In this document: piece after piece, positions 43,297 to 53,534 of the stretch
Numbering within the stretch: the first letter of the stretch is position 1
How the letters are laid out: each line of letters opens with the position of its first letter
Assembly (NCBI GenBank): GCA_016873165.1
Contig: VGXV01000004.1
Coordinates: forward strand, 1 to 64,000
Direction of reading: 5' to 3'
Source of the DNA: Planctomycetota bacterium
GTDB taxonomy: Bacteria > Planctomycetota > Brocadiia > Brocadiales > Brocadiaceae
Length of the DNA: 64,000 nt
Made by a program: the position numbers and the translations under genes
The notes under the pieces: model-generated
What the model saw: only the letters and a program-made list of their open reading frames with translations
The model's database searches: none
Told to the model about the DNA's origin: nothing

Positions 43297-44347
43297 ACAA
43301 CGGCCTTTCATCTTTAAGCGCTTTTGGATCCGATATAATATAAAGTATCTCAGTAATCATATTCTCAATCAGTAAATTAATATTGGCATTATAATCGAGA
43401 TACTTTAAGGAAGTTTTTATTATATCCAAAATTTTAAATAATGTATTTTCCGTCAGAGATTTACCTTTCTTTATTAAGGCATCCTTCCAGTCATCGTAAT
43501 AGAGAGGAAAATCCGTCCCGCCTGCCTTACAAATAAGCATATCCCGGTAATACATCAAAAACAGGAAGAAAAGCTCTTTTACGTGTGTTCTTTTTTCCTC
43601 CAAAATATCAAAGTCCTGTATATTCCATTCATCCAGCACTTCTTGGGAAAAGGTTAAATTATCCGCGCAATTTATCTCAAAAAGCTTTTTTGCAAGCCAG
43701 TGCTTTTTTTCCAAAGCATTGGCATCCATCAACATTGCAGCTCTTGCAAGACTTCCGCCTGAGATAAAGGCAAATTGTGTTGCCTGTTGTTTATCCAATT
43801 GAAACCGCTCCGTAAGTATATTTCTTATTACATCCACTGGCAACGGAGAGAATCTTACGATCTGACATCTTGACTTTATCGTTTCACTGACAGACTCCAG
43901 AGAAGTTACTATTAATAATATAATGGCATATAAAGGCGGTTCTTCCAACGTTTTAAGCAAACAGTTTGAAGCTTCCTCATTCATCTTGTCCGCATCTTCG
44001 ATAATAACAATTTTATGCTTTGCTTCTATAGGCTTTACGTAAAGAATTTCCTGAAGATGTTTTAATTGTTCTAATTTGATTACCCGATGGTTTTTCTCCG
44101 GAAACAGAAAAAAAAGATCTGCAAAATTATCGACCATAATCCTTTTACATATGCTGCAAACATCACACGCATCGTCAATTTTGCCCGATTGACAAAAAAT
44201 CTTTTTTGCCAGTTCCCTGGCAAACATCATTTTGCCAATCCCTTCCTGTCCGGCAAAAATGTATGCATGGGCCAACCGTTCATTTTGAAGAGCGCTTTTG
44301 AATAAGGATAAAACCTGCTCCTGACCAATAATCTCCGTAAAAGACAT
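43277..44347 (-). CDS. holB: DNA polymerase III delta' subunit
   Basis: 356 residues. AAA+ clamp-loader features are AYIFAGQEGIGKMMFARELAKKI (Walker A), a zinc module CQSGKIDDACDVCSICKR, then KIVIIEDADKMNEEASNCLLKTLEEPP. It is a clamp-loader stator subunit. It is convergent with ileS, and the ATG at 44347 gives the expected MSFTEIIGQEQ start. Tau/delta' family separation favours delta' by its short length and lack of a C-terminal extension. Confidence 0.93.
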   Translation of the reverse strand: MSFTEIIGQEQVLSLFKSALQNERLAHAYIFAGQEGIGKMMFARELAKKIFCQSGKIDDACDVCSICKRIMVDNFADLFFLFPEKNHRVIKLEQLKHLQEILYVKPIEAKHKIVIIEDADKMNEEASNCLLKTLEEPPLYAIILLIVTSLESVSETIKSRCQIVRFSPLPVDVIRNILTERFQLDKQQATQFAFISGGSLARAAMLMDANALEKKHWLAKKLFEINCADNLTFSQEVLDEWNIQDFDILEEKRTHVKELFFLFLMYYRDMLICKAGGTDFPLYYDDWKDALIKKGKSLTENTLFKILDIIKTSLKYLDYNANINLLIENMITEILYIISDPKALKDERPLFRIDSL

Positions 44348-44427
44348 AAGAAAAGCTACTTACCATAAAAATTAAGGAATAACCTGTTCACATCTCTCAA
44401 TAAGACGGAAAAACTCATTCACAGCAA

Positions 44428-44733
44428 CTATTCATCCTCATCCTCGTCTTCATAATCATCATCTTCATCTGAATCTTCTTCATCTTCCTCGTCTTCTTCC
44501 GTCTCAAGTGTTGCTATAATATCACCCACTTTTACCACATCACCTTCCTGAACATATATCTCAACCAACCTTCCGGTAACCGGTGCATGTATGTTAAAAG
44601 TAGTCTTGTCAGTAATCATTTCAACAAGATCTTCACCTTCTTCAACCTCCTCATCTTCCTCCACATACCAAAAAGAAACCGTTGCCTCATCTCCGTTACC
44701 ATCTATTTCCGGCAACTCCACTTCAACTTTCAT
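44428..44733 (-). CDS. Stand-alone lipoyl-domain protein with acidic tail
   Basis: 101 residues. A lipoyl/biotinyl domain with the lipoyl-lysine loop EMITDKTTFNIHAPVTG (the Lys in DKTT corresponds to DKA in E2 domains) is followed by an extremely acidic tail rich in Glu and Asp from about residue 78 to the end. No E2 catalytic domain follows. Free lipoyl proteins like this act as carriers in H-protein-type or lipoate-based systems, but no partner gene adjoins. The AGGAGAG ribosome binding site supports the start at 44733. Confidence 0.82.
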   Translation of the reverse strand: MKVEVELPEIDGNGDEATVSFWYVEEDEEVEEGEDLVEMITDKTTFNIHAPVTGRLVEIYVQEGDVVKVGDIIATLETEEDEEDEEDSDEDDDYEDEDEDE

Positions 44734-44759
44734 ATCACTCTCCTAAAAATCTTAAAACA

Positions 44760-45608
44760 AAAAAAAGGGGGTAAAAATCAATTCAATTTCTAAGGGAAGG
44801 CGATTATACTGAACGACAAAAAACTTGTCAAGCGTCAAAGATAGTATTGGAAAATCAAGAAAAAGAGCGTCTTTAACCAACTTCCCAAGAGTCCTTAAAC
44901 CTTTTAATATTCGATATATAATTAACTTGACTTGATAAAAAAGATAATTTAATATTACGATTTGAATTGTCTATCGATACTCTGAATATGCAGAAAGAGT
45001 TTACATTTTAATCATCAATTATGTTCAACGAAAATTTTCCGACTTTTTCCTGATGCAAACAAATGTAAATTTCAGCAGACAACATATTCATTCTATTACT
45101 AATTTAAAATATTTGAATGATTGCGAGGTTTTTAAAACTAAGGGTTATTTCTATTTTGTAAGGTAAATATTTTAATACTGAAATTTGGAGATTATGAAAA
45201 AGCGACTTTCTGAATAATTCGAAAGTTTTTTATCCGGAATTCTTTAACATTACTATTAACACAATGTTAACTTCCAAGTTGATATTTATGTATCCAAAAG
45301 AAAAAATATACAAGCAACAAAATCTGGCAAAATTAACACCCCATGCTATTTTGCCAGGAGGACGTTTCGATAATTATTTTTTCAGATGTTTGTCACTATT
45401 GAACTATTGTATCAAAATGTAGTGCAAACATTACAGGATCGTGTTTTTTCTTTTTCATCCGGTTTCAGTTGCATGCCCTTAGTTTTTGTCATATCCTGAC
45501 AAAAATTCCCAATCTTCGCAATTCGTCTTTCTTAATTATCTAATACGACTATTGTGATGTTTCAATTTTTTCCGGAGGATGGGCACGATATACTGCTCAT
45601 AAATAAAA
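44760..45608. other. Long gene-free region upstream of rny
   Basis: About 850 bases of AT-rich DNA. The only distinct structure is the 9-bp inverted repeat TTTTTGTCA-TATCC-TGACAAAAA (45483-45505). It sits about 100 bases before rny and could be an operator or mRNA hairpin. There is no tRNA-like or conserved RNA motif that I recognise. Confidence 0.45.
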
Positions 45609-47165
45609 ATGCAAATCTATGAGTTTCCTATTTTCCTCCTTTTCCCTGTTTGTATTGCCATCGGCTATGTTATCTGCATTGTTGTTACCAGAAAAAAACT
45701 GGCCGCAAAGGAAAAGAAGGTAAAACAACTTATTGAAGATTCGACAAGAGAAGCTGAAAAAATAAAAAAAGAAGCCGAAGTTGCGGCAAAAGCCGAATTG
45801 TTTCAACGCAGAGAAGCAATAGAAAAAGAAATGCAGGAAACAAAAATGGAGTTGAGACAACAGGAAAGAAGGTTGAGCAAAAGAGAGGATAACCTGGAAC
45901 GAAAAGTCGAGTTATTGACAAAAAAAGAAAAACACCTTGATACACTTGCTATGAATTTAACCATTAAAGAAAAAAAACTTGATGAAAAGAAACTAGAATT
46001 TGAAAAAATCATCGAGGAAGAAAATAACGCGCTTCTTAAAATTACCAATATGGCAAAAGATGAAGCGGAAAAACTCTTACTGTCCCGATTAGAAAAAGAA
46101 CTCGATGTCAAATGCGCCGAACTAATCTCAAAGAAAATAGAAGATGCAAAGGAAAATGCGGAACAAACGGCAATATCATTAATTAGCACATCAATTCAAC
46201 GATGTGCTCCCACTCATACGGCAGAAAATATTGTCGGTTCCATTGAACTGCCTAACAACGAAATGAAGGGCCGCATTATTGGAAGGGAGGGAAGAAACAT
46301 TCGTGCTTTCGAAAAAGCAACAGGCATTGATGTTATCGTAGACGATACGCCAGGCGTAATTGTCCTTTCCGGGTTTGATAGTGTGCGACGTGAAATTGCC
46401 AGACAATCCATGGAAAAATTGATTGTTGACGGAAGAATCCACCCCGCACACATCGAGGAAATCGTAAAAGAAACAGAAAGAGAAATAGAACAAATTATTC
46501 AGGAAACAGGAAAGCAAACCTGCTTTGATCTGGGTATTCATCACCTGCATCCGGAACTAATAAAACTTATCGGGAGGTTAAAATACAGGACCAGTTATGG
46601 CCAAAATCAATTGAAGCACTCAATCGAAGTTGCGAATCTCATGGGCATCATTGCGGGAGAGTTAAAATTAGATGTACCTCTTGCAAAAAGATGCGGGCTT
46701 TTGCACGATATTGGAAAGGCTGTTGGGTCTGAATCCGAAGGCACACACGCTATCATAGGCGCCGATCTTGCAAAACGTTATGACGAAAAAAATGAAGTAG
46801 TTAATGCAATCGGCGGACATCACGAGGAAAGACCTGTTGAATCAATTTACACTGTACTGGTAAGCGCAGCCGATGCTATTTCCGCAGGAAGACCGGGCGC
46901 AAGACGGGAAACTCTGGAAAAATATATCAAACGCCTTGAAAAACTTGAAGGAATTGCAGCTTCTTTCAGTGGCGTAGAAAGCGCTTATGCTATCCAAGCC
47001 GGAAGAGAAATCCGTATCATGGTTTGTCCCGACAAGGTAAATGACAAGGCCGCGGCAAAAATGTGCTACGATATCGCGAGTGAAATTGAAAATCAATTAG
47101 AGTATCCGGGAGAGGTTGTTGTCACCGTTATTCGGGAAACACGCTTTGTAGAACGCGCGAAATAA
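45609..47165 (+). CDS. rny: Ribonuclease Y
   Basis: 518 residues. Membrane anchor FPIFLLFPVCIAIGYVICIVV, a long coiled coil (about 28-190), a KH domain (EMKGRIIGREGRNIRAFEKATG) and an HD phosphohydrolase domain (GLLHDIGKAVG). This endoribonuclease starts bulk mRNA decay. It overlaps no gene and precedes mnmG by three bases. Confidence 0.97.
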   Translation: MQIYEFPIFLLFPVCIAIGYVICIVVTRKKLAAKEKKVKQLIEDSTREAEKIKKEAEVAAKAELFQRREAIEKEMQETKMELRQQERRLSKREDNLERKVELLTKKEKHLDTLAMNLTIKEKKLDEKKLEFEKIIEEENNALLKITNMAKDEAEKLLLSRLEKELDVKCAELISKKIEDAKENAEQTAISLISTSIQRCAPTHTAENIVGSIELPNNEMKGRIIGREGRNIRAFEKATGIDVIVDDTPGVIVLSGFDSVRREIARQSMEKLIVDGRIHPAHIEEIVKETEREIEQIIQETGKQTCFDLGIHHLHPELIKLIGRLKYRTSYGQNQLKHSIEVANLMGIIAGELKLDVPLAKRCGLLHDIGKAVGSESEGTHAIIGADLAKRYDEKNEVVNAIGGHHEERPVESIYTVLVSAADAISAGRPGARRETLEKYIKRLEKLEGIAASFSGVESAYAIQAGREIRIMVCPDKVNDKAAAKMCYDIASEIENQLEYPGEVVVTVIRETRFVERAK

Positions 47166-47168
47166 CAT

Positions 47169-49007
47169 ATGCATATGGAGTTTGACGTCATTGTTGTTGG
47201 CGCAGGACATGCCGGATGCGAAGCTGCCCTGGCATCAGCACGCATGGGCTTAAACACTGCTCTGTTTTCTATAAATCTTGATACAATCGCACAAATGTCC
47301 TGTAATCCCGCAATCGGAGGACTTGCAAAGGGACAACTCGTGAGAGAAATCGATGCCTTGGGCGGTGAAATGGCAAAGGTGACCGATGCAACTGGCATTC
47401 AATTTCGCATGCTCAACACAAAAAAAGGCCCCGCCGTTCACTCTCCACGCGCTCAAGCCGATAAAAAAGCATATCAAATATCCATGAAAAAGAGATTGGA
47501 ATGCCAGGACAATCTTTTTTTGAAACAAGAAATTGTAGAAGATATTATCACTGATAACAATAAAGTAACCGGGCTTGCCGGTCAAAGCGGCTTAAAGTAT
47601 AAATCAAAAGCAGTGATTCTTACCACCGGCACTTTTCTTAAAGGCATAATCCATATTGGAACTTATATAACGAGCGGGGGCAGGATTGGCGAACTTTCTT
47701 CCGAAAAATTATCCGATTCGTTACGTAAACTCGGACTCGAAGTGCAAAGGCTTAAAACCGGCACTTCTCCCCGTCTTAACGGACGCACAATAAACTACAA
47801 AAATCTTAAACCACAATATGGCGATGAAAATCCCAGGCCATTTTCATTTTCAACGGAAACATTGCATCGCACGCAGGTACCCTGTTACATAACATACACA
47901 AACCCCGTTACGCATGAACTCATTACTTCCAATCTTAATCGAGCGCCTCTGTATACCGGACAAATCCGCACGACAGGCCCAAGGTATTGTCCGTCGTTAG
48001 AGGATAAAATAGTGCGTTTCCCCGATAAATTACAGCATCAGATATTTCTGGAACCGGAGGGCCTTGATACACTGGAAATATATTGTAACGGTATTTCAAC
48101 AAGCATGCCTCACGATGTGCAGGAAAAAATTGTCCATTCCATCGAAGGCCTGGAATCAGCAGAAATCGTGCGATATGGTTACGCGATAGAATATGACTTT
48201 GTTCCGCCCACACAACTCAAACCATCTCTGGAAACAAAACAGATAGAAAACCTTTACCTCGCCGGACAAATTAACGGCACCTCCGGTTACGAAGAAGCCG
48301 CCGCACAGGGAATAATGGCAGGAATCAATGCCGCATTAAAAATACAGGGGAAAGAGCCGTTTATCCTCGACCGTTCCGAAGCATATATTGGCGTGCTCAT
48401 TGATGATCTTGTTACGAAAGGCACTCAGGAACCATACCGGCTGTTCACATCACGAGCGGAATACCGGCTCCTTTTACGCCAGGACAACGCAGACAGAAGA
48501 TTAATGAAATACGGCCACCGGTACGGACTCATTTCAGACCAGCAATGGAATGCATTATTGGAAAAAGAAAAATCCATATCAGAAACCCTTGCATACTTAA
48601 ACAACAAAATGGCAGGTCCCGACACATTAGCAAAAATACTAAGCCGCCCGGAACAAACGTTTGATCAATTACTAAACAGAGACCCTGAACTTGCCCGAAG
48701 AAATATTCCTGCTGACGTACGGGAACAGGTGGAGATTGAAATAAAATATAAGGGATATATAGAACGCCAATACAGCCAAATAGAAAAATTTAAAAAGATG
48801 GAAGATTACAAAATTCCAAATGGGCTGGACTATTCAAGCATTTCCGAACTAAGAAAAGAAGCGCGTCAGAAACTTTCCCATATCCGCCCCCTGTCTTTAG
48901 GGCAGGCATCCCGTATTTCCGGCGTATCGCCGGCAGATATTTCTATCCTTATGATTTATATCGCAAAAAAGGGCATGTCGAATGGACACATTAATTCGTC
49001 AAAGTGA
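47169..49007 (+). CDS. mnmG: tRNA uridine-5-carboxymethylaminomethyl modification enzyme MnmG
   Basis: 612 residues. FAD site VVGAGHAGCEAALASARMG, conserved CNPAIGGLAKGQLVREIDALGG, ARMGL and RFMFSSRAEYR-like LFTSRAEYRLLLRQDNAD. The C-terminal helical domain (IRPLSLGQASRISGVSPADI) binds MnmE. It installs cmnm5U34 in tRNA. The gene begins three bases past rny and its end overlaps the GT39-LamG gene by 26 bases. Confidence 0.97.
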   Translation: MHMEFDVIVVGAGHAGCEAALASARMGLNTALFSINLDTIAQMSCNPAIGGLAKGQLVREIDALGGEMAKVTDATGIQFRMLNTKKGPAVHSPRAQADKKAYQISMKKRLECQDNLFLKQEIVEDIITDNNKVTGLAGQSGLKYKSKAVILTTGTFLKGIIHIGTYITSGGRIGELSSEKLSDSLRKLGLEVQRLKTGTSPRLNGRTINYKNLKPQYGDENPRPFSFSTETLHRTQVPCYITYTNPVTHELITSNLNRAPLYTGQIRTTGPRYCPSLEDKIVRFPDKLQHQIFLEPEGLDTLEIYCNGISTSMPHDVQEKIVHSIEGLESAEIVRYGYAIEYDFVPPTQLKPSLETKQIENLYLAGQINGTSGYEEAAAQGIMAGINAALKIQGKEPFILDRSEAYIGVLIDDLVTKGTQEPYRLFTSRAEYRLLLRQDNADRRLMKYGHRYGLISDQQWNALLEKEKSISETLAYLNNKMAGPDTLAKILSRPEQTFDQLLNRDPELARRNIPADVREQVEIEIKYKGYIERQYSQIEKFKKMEDYKIPNGLDYSSISELRKEARQKLSHIRPLSLGQASRISGVSPADISILMIYIAKKGMSNGHINSSK

Positions 49008-51282
49008 AAAAAAATTTCAATTAATTTTGATCGTCCTGTTATCCATACTCTTTTTCGTGGCTATCGGCTATGTTTATTGGTTTAGTCAAACCCGTTACTT
49101 TACCATCGATGAATATCAGTATGGCTGCATGACACACCTCATTTCACAGGGGAAATTACCCTATGTAGATTTTTACGAACATCACCCTCCGCTGAGCCAC
49201 TTTTTGCACTCCATTGTAATTAAGCTTAGCGACGGAAGCTTCCGGGAAAAAGCCCTGCTCTTGCGAAAAGTCTCGTTTTCTTATTTACTGTTGCTTTCTC
49301 TTTCATTGTTTTTCTCTTTTTATTACCTGACGAAAAACTATTCTTATGCCTTACTGGGAGCTATTGTGCCGCTTAGTCTGGGATTTGGCCTTATTTCATC
49401 CATCGATTACAGGGCAGACTGCTTCGGCGCTGTTTTTTTAACGATTTCAATCCTTTGTATCGATGCAAACAGACAATTGAAATTAAGATCGTTGGCTGCT
49501 ATCTCGGGTATTTTATTTGGAATTGCAATCTTTATGTCTCAAAAATTTGTTTACTACGGAGGCATCGCGTTAACAATTCTTTTCATTAACGAACTCAATA
49601 TAAAATATCTCCGAAGGGAACATTCGTCCTCCCACTTGGCTCATCCTCTATTGATTATCATCGGATTCGTTGCAGTTGCCGGAATTATGCTCACCCTATG
49701 CGCATGTTTCGGGTTGTTGCCAAAAATGATACAATTAATTTTTTTTGATGCGATAAAGCACGAACAAGTATATCCAGCAATACATTTCTCATCGTATCTG
49801 CACAACTACTTAAACCAGACAAAAATCTCCACACTTGTTCTTATATTTTTAGCAGTATACTTTTTAGTGGATCAACGAGACTTTCTCTGGTCTGCTGTTT
49901 GTTTCTCAACGATTATTTCTGTTTTTCTGATTAAAGCCCAATATCCCTATAATTTCGTTTTCCCCTGTTTCATTTTGGGAATTTGCAGCTCACGGGGTAT
50001 ATATTGTCTGGCGCAAAAACTCTCTTTAAACAAAAAAACAATTGTGAGCAGTATCTCTTTCCTGGTCATGGCGCTTGTGATATATGACCAGATACTCTTC
50101 ACTGCCGGAAAATCAAACAATATTCATCAACTAAAATTATTAGATAAGCTTGAGAAAATATCATCGGCCAACGATCGTTTCATTGATAATTCCGGAGGAG
50201 CTCTATTTTTAGAACCGGCAACCTATTTTTTCCAAAATGGCCTGGCACAAATGGAAATGTACAAAGAATACTTTTCCAAACAGATTATCTCAGATTACCG
50301 CAATTCCGGCGCCCGTTTTATGATATATGACGTCCGGCAAAACAATTTGCCAACTCATGTGCAGCAGTACCTGAAAAAACACTATCTTCACCTGGATGGC
50401 GATCTTTATGCATACGGCTTGAAACTCAACACCAACCCGAAAGAAACAATCAATCATGAATTTGAAGTTATTCATCCTGGAGAATATTATTTCTTTGATT
50501 CTATGGATATTCTTGTTACTCAAAACAACGTCGATACAAGTAATTTAGTTGCTCCGATTGTAGAAATATCCGATCGTTGTCAGACAAAAAAAGTATATGC
50601 TGAATACAGCAAACTGAAATTCCCTTCCGAAATTACCGTTGAGTTAATGGTAAAAGCAGACAAAAATCTCCATAATGCTCCTATAGTGCAAAAAGGAGAT
50701 TGGTCGCTCCTGCATTGGGACGCAGACTTTGAACAAATGCAAGGCATGGGATTTCAGGTGCATCTGCCTGAGACAAATTATTATATCGAATGTTCAGCAA
50801 TAACATCGCTTGACAGTTGGCATCATGTTGTTTGGACAATTTCCGGCACTACTTTGTCTTTTTATGTAAACGGCATTTTGAAAAAAATATCGTATGTGCC
50901 TCCAAACGATGTGGAGTCTCTGGCGGGGAATTCCGGTGTATTTAAAATAATGGAGGAGGAACAAGGCCATAGTTTCAATGGAACAACGGAAAATATCCGC
51001 ATTTATCCCTACTCAATGCCCCGCCAAACGATATTTGAACGATTCAACATCGTCAGAAAAAAATACGATATTACAGAATCATCCGAAACAGGAAATTTCT
51101 ACCGAAAGGTCGCAATTAACGGAAAACCACTGGAAAACAATGTGTGTAAATTGGAGAAAGGGATTTATCAATTGAGTATTTCTCCCTCCAGGCTACACGG
51201 TTATATTAGCTGTGTTGCTCCTCAATTCTTTAGTGAAGAAATAAATCGCGGCAAACGGCATGCTATGTATTTTGAATATTAA
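48982..51282 (+). CDS. GT39-type membrane glycosyltransferase fused to a LamG-like domain
   Basis: 766 residues. The N-terminal 390 residues carry about 11 membrane helices, with the loop YFTIDEYQYGCMTHLISQGK and YVDFYEHHPPLSHF, whose Asp-Glu and HHPP resemble polyprenyl-phosphate sugar transferases. From about residue 545 a LamG/concanavalin-type beta-sandwich follows (FPSEITVELMVKADKN; SWHHVVWTISGTTLSFYVNGILKK). The fusion suggests that a sugar-binding module acts beside the membrane enzyme. It is probably co-transcribed with mnmG, though unrelated in function. Confidence 0.8.
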   Translation: MDTLIRQSEKKFQLILIVLLSILFFVAIGYVYWFSQTRYFTIDEYQYGCMTHLISQGKLPYVDFYEHHPPLSHFLHSIVIKLSDGSFREKALLLRKVSFSYLLLLSLSLFFSFYYLTKNYSYALLGAIVPLSLGFGLISSIDYRADCFGAVFLTISILCIDANRQLKLRSLAAISGILFGIAIFMSQKFVYYGGIALTILFINELNIKYLRREHSSSHLAHPLLIIIGFVAVAGIMLTLCACFGLLPKMIQLIFFDAIKHEQVYPAIHFSSYLHNYLNQTKISTLVLIFLAVYFLVDQRDFLWSAVCFSTIISVFLIKAQYPYNFVFPCFILGICSSRGIYCLAQKLSLNKKTIVSSISFLVMALVIYDQILFTAGKSNNIHQLKLLDKLEKISSANDRFIDNSGGALFLEPATYFFQNGLAQMEMYKEYFSKQIISDYRNSGARFMIYDVRQNNLPTHVQQYLKKHYLHLDGDLYAYGLKLNTNPKETINHEFEVIHPGEYYFFDSMDILVTQNNVDTSNLVAPIVEISDRCQTKKVYAEYSKLKFPSEITVELMVKADKNLHNAPIVQKGDWSLLHWDADFEQMQGMGFQVHLPETNYYIECSAITSLDSWHHVVWTISGTTLSFYVNGILKKISYVPPNDVESLAGNSGVFKIMEEEQGHSFNGTTENIRIYPYSMPRQTIFERFNIVRKKYDITESSETGNFYRKVAINGKPLENNVCKLEKGIYQLSISPSRLHGYISCVAPQFFSEEINRGKRHAMYFEY

Positions 51283-51302
51283 TGAAAATTAAATATCCCG
51301 CT

Positions 51303-52802
51303 TCAACTATTTTGGAATGTCTGTTCCATTAAGTCTTCTATTGAGTCAGGGCGATTGCAAATTGCCAGCATCTGAAAGGCAAAAAGCCCTGGCCAGATTT
51401 TTGCCAACCGGCATGACAGCATATCGAGAAAGGCAACAAGTTTTGAACTGCCACGCATATCGAGTAAAGGAACGCCGAATCCGATGATCTTTTCAACTTT
51501 GAATCCTGAATTTTCAAGCAAACGGCAAAATGAATTAAACGTCATAAGCCGTTTGTGGGTTATGTCGAGTATTCCTCTCCTTCCGTAATTAAAACAACCG
51601 TAACAAAGCATGAAACGAAGAACAAAGAATGCGACATTGCCGGTGCTTGCATAAAGTTTGCCGCCGCTTTTGAGTAAATTGAAAATTTCTTTCGTTCCTT
51701 TTTCAGGACAATTCAAATGTTCGAGTACGTCCAAAGCAAACGCCACATCATATTTTTCCGCCGGAAACTGTTCACCCCAGGGCTCGTCAAGATTAACGAC
51801 ATAATGCCTGAGAACATCGCCCTGTGCAGAATCATATTGATCGAGAACCGTCACGTTAACCCCCCGTTCCGCATGTGCCAGAGACACAGCCCCAATTGTG
51901 CCGCCGCCGATATCTAACAACGTTTTGCCTTTTTCAATGGAAAGATTACGAATATAATGATGCAAGGAATTCTTTGCAGACTTGCTGGTATAGTGATGCT
52001 GCTTATTCACCCTTATATCAAATTTCGGATCATAAAAAATCTCGTAATTCATCAAACGGTATTTAACAAGAGTTTTGATACAATTCCAGGCGTAAGCAAT
52101 GCCATTCACATGGCATATTTCTTCACCATAATACGTTGGAATGGGAATTTCTTTTATTTTGAAACCGGCAGCATGAAATTGCACAATAATATCCGCATCA
52201 AAGTCAAACCCCCGGCTGTTATAATGAAAAGGAATCTGCCGAAGCGCCGATACCCGGTAGGAACGATAACCGGAATGCATTTCCGACATCCGGCTTTTGA
52301 GCAATGTATTTTGAATTTTTGTGAGAATCCGATTGCCGACCCATTTATACAATGGCATGCGACCTTTTAATGCGCCTCCCCTCTCCAAAAAACGGCTGCC
52401 AAAAACGGCATCTGCTTTTTCCGTATACGCAGCAAGTATATCAGGCAGGCTTTCAGGGGCATACTGACCGTCTCCGTGAAGAAGCACAACGATGTCAAAT
52501 CCTTTCCGGATGGCATAACTGTAACCGAGTTTTTGATTGCCGCCATAGCCCTGATTGTACGGTGTTTGATAAATCCGTAGCGGGGCAATTTCTCCCGACC
52601 ATTGAATATTTCGTGCTTTCCTATATGTATCATCAGTAGATCGATCATCGATAATATAGATCTCCGCTAATTTCTCCAAAACCCATCTCGGTATACGATT
52701 CAGCACGTTTTCGATATGGTGTTCTGCATTATATGCAACAATAAATATTGCCACACGATTGTTTTGAAGAACTTCCAGTGCTCGCTGTTTAATAGTATTC
52801 AT
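51303..52802 (-). CDS. GT2 glycosyltransferase fused to a SAM methyltransferase
   Basis: 499 residues. Residues 13-240 are a DPM1-like GT2 domain (AIFIVAYNAEHHIENVLNRIP; YIIDDRSTDDT; VVLLHGDGQYAPESL; GSRFL; MHSGYRSYR). From about 285 there is a class I methyltransferase (LLDIGGGTIGAVSLAHAERG; YDVAFALDVLEHL). The fused enzyme likely adds and then methylates a sugar for lipid or polysaccharide assembly. It is convergent with the GT39-LamG gene. Confidence 0.85.
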   Translation of the reverse strand: MNTIKQRALEVLQNNRVAIFIVAYNAEHHIENVLNRIPRWVLEKLAEIYIIDDRSTDDTYRKARNIQWSGEIAPLRIYQTPYNQGYGGNQKLGYSYAIRKGFDIVVLLHGDGQYAPESLPDILAAYTEKADAVFGSRFLERGGALKGRMPLYKWVGNRILTKIQNTLLKSRMSEMHSGYRSYRVSALRQIPFHYNSRGFDFDADIIVQFHAAGFKIKEIPIPTYYGEEICHVNGIAYAWNCIKTLVKYRLMNYEIFYDPKFDIRVNKQHHYTSKSAKNSLHHYIRNLSIEKGKTLLDIGGGTIGAVSLAHAERGVNVTVLDQYDSAQGDVLRHYVVNLDEPWGEQFPAEKYDVAFALDVLEHLNCPEKGTKEIFNLLKSGGKLYASTGNVAFFVLRFMLCYGCFNYGRRGILDITHKRLMTFNSFCRLLENSGFKVEKIIGFGVPLLDMRGSSKLVAFLDMLSCRLAKIWPGLFAFQMLAICNRPDSIEDLMEQTFQNS

Positions 52803-53534
52803 TAATTAAGTTTATAGAGAATTTATTAAGTAACTATAGATAAACAGGAAAAAAACCAAAAATATCGGATAATATCGTTATATAATCAATATCTTGCGAA
52901 ATTTTTTCGCGGTACAAATGCACATTCCCCATACATAATCATTAAAAAAATGGGTAACCCCAAAAAACATTATCTTTTATTATACATTATAAAGTAGTGC
53001 TAACATACCGGATTTAAGAGAGTTTCGGCATTATATTATTTTACTTACGGAAACACATAATTTTTAAAACACCCGTATCGCATAAAAATACTCCCTTTAT
53101 CGCTAAAAACGCATTTTTTGCGGTTGTTCTCACGAACTATGATTTCAATTTAGAAATTCTTGTCTAATAATTAGGACTATGGCAAAATCCTCATCATTGC
53201 TATAAGCCAATCTATAGTTGATAGTTACGTTATGCCATAATAATTATTAGATTAAAAAATTTATAGTAATACTTTTATTCTATAATAAATTGCTCGTCAA
53301 AAAAACAATGCTTAAAAAATTTTCATTCATGCCTTATTTTTATTTTAAATTTCATAATTTATTATTTATGCATACGTTGTATCTATTAGTTCTTATTATT
53401 ATTTACTCATCCTGCATAATACTTCCATTAAGAGATTTTTTTCAGGCATTATAATTGCTAATAAAATACAACAGAATTTGTAACAATTGTATGCCTTATA
53501 CTTATTTGGTTAAATAAAGAGGAGCGAGCTGTTT
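52803..53534. other. Very AT-rich gene-free region
   Basis: About 730 bases with no supported gene; AT is visibly higher than in flanking genes. It contains promoters for the genes on either side. I see no RNA gene, hairpin terminator or repeat in it. Confidence 0.4.

Noticed and set aside
52803-53534. Possible hidden RNA gene in the AT-rich gap
   Set aside because: No tRNA T-loop, riboswitch core or long hairpin was seen; low GC alone is not evidence.
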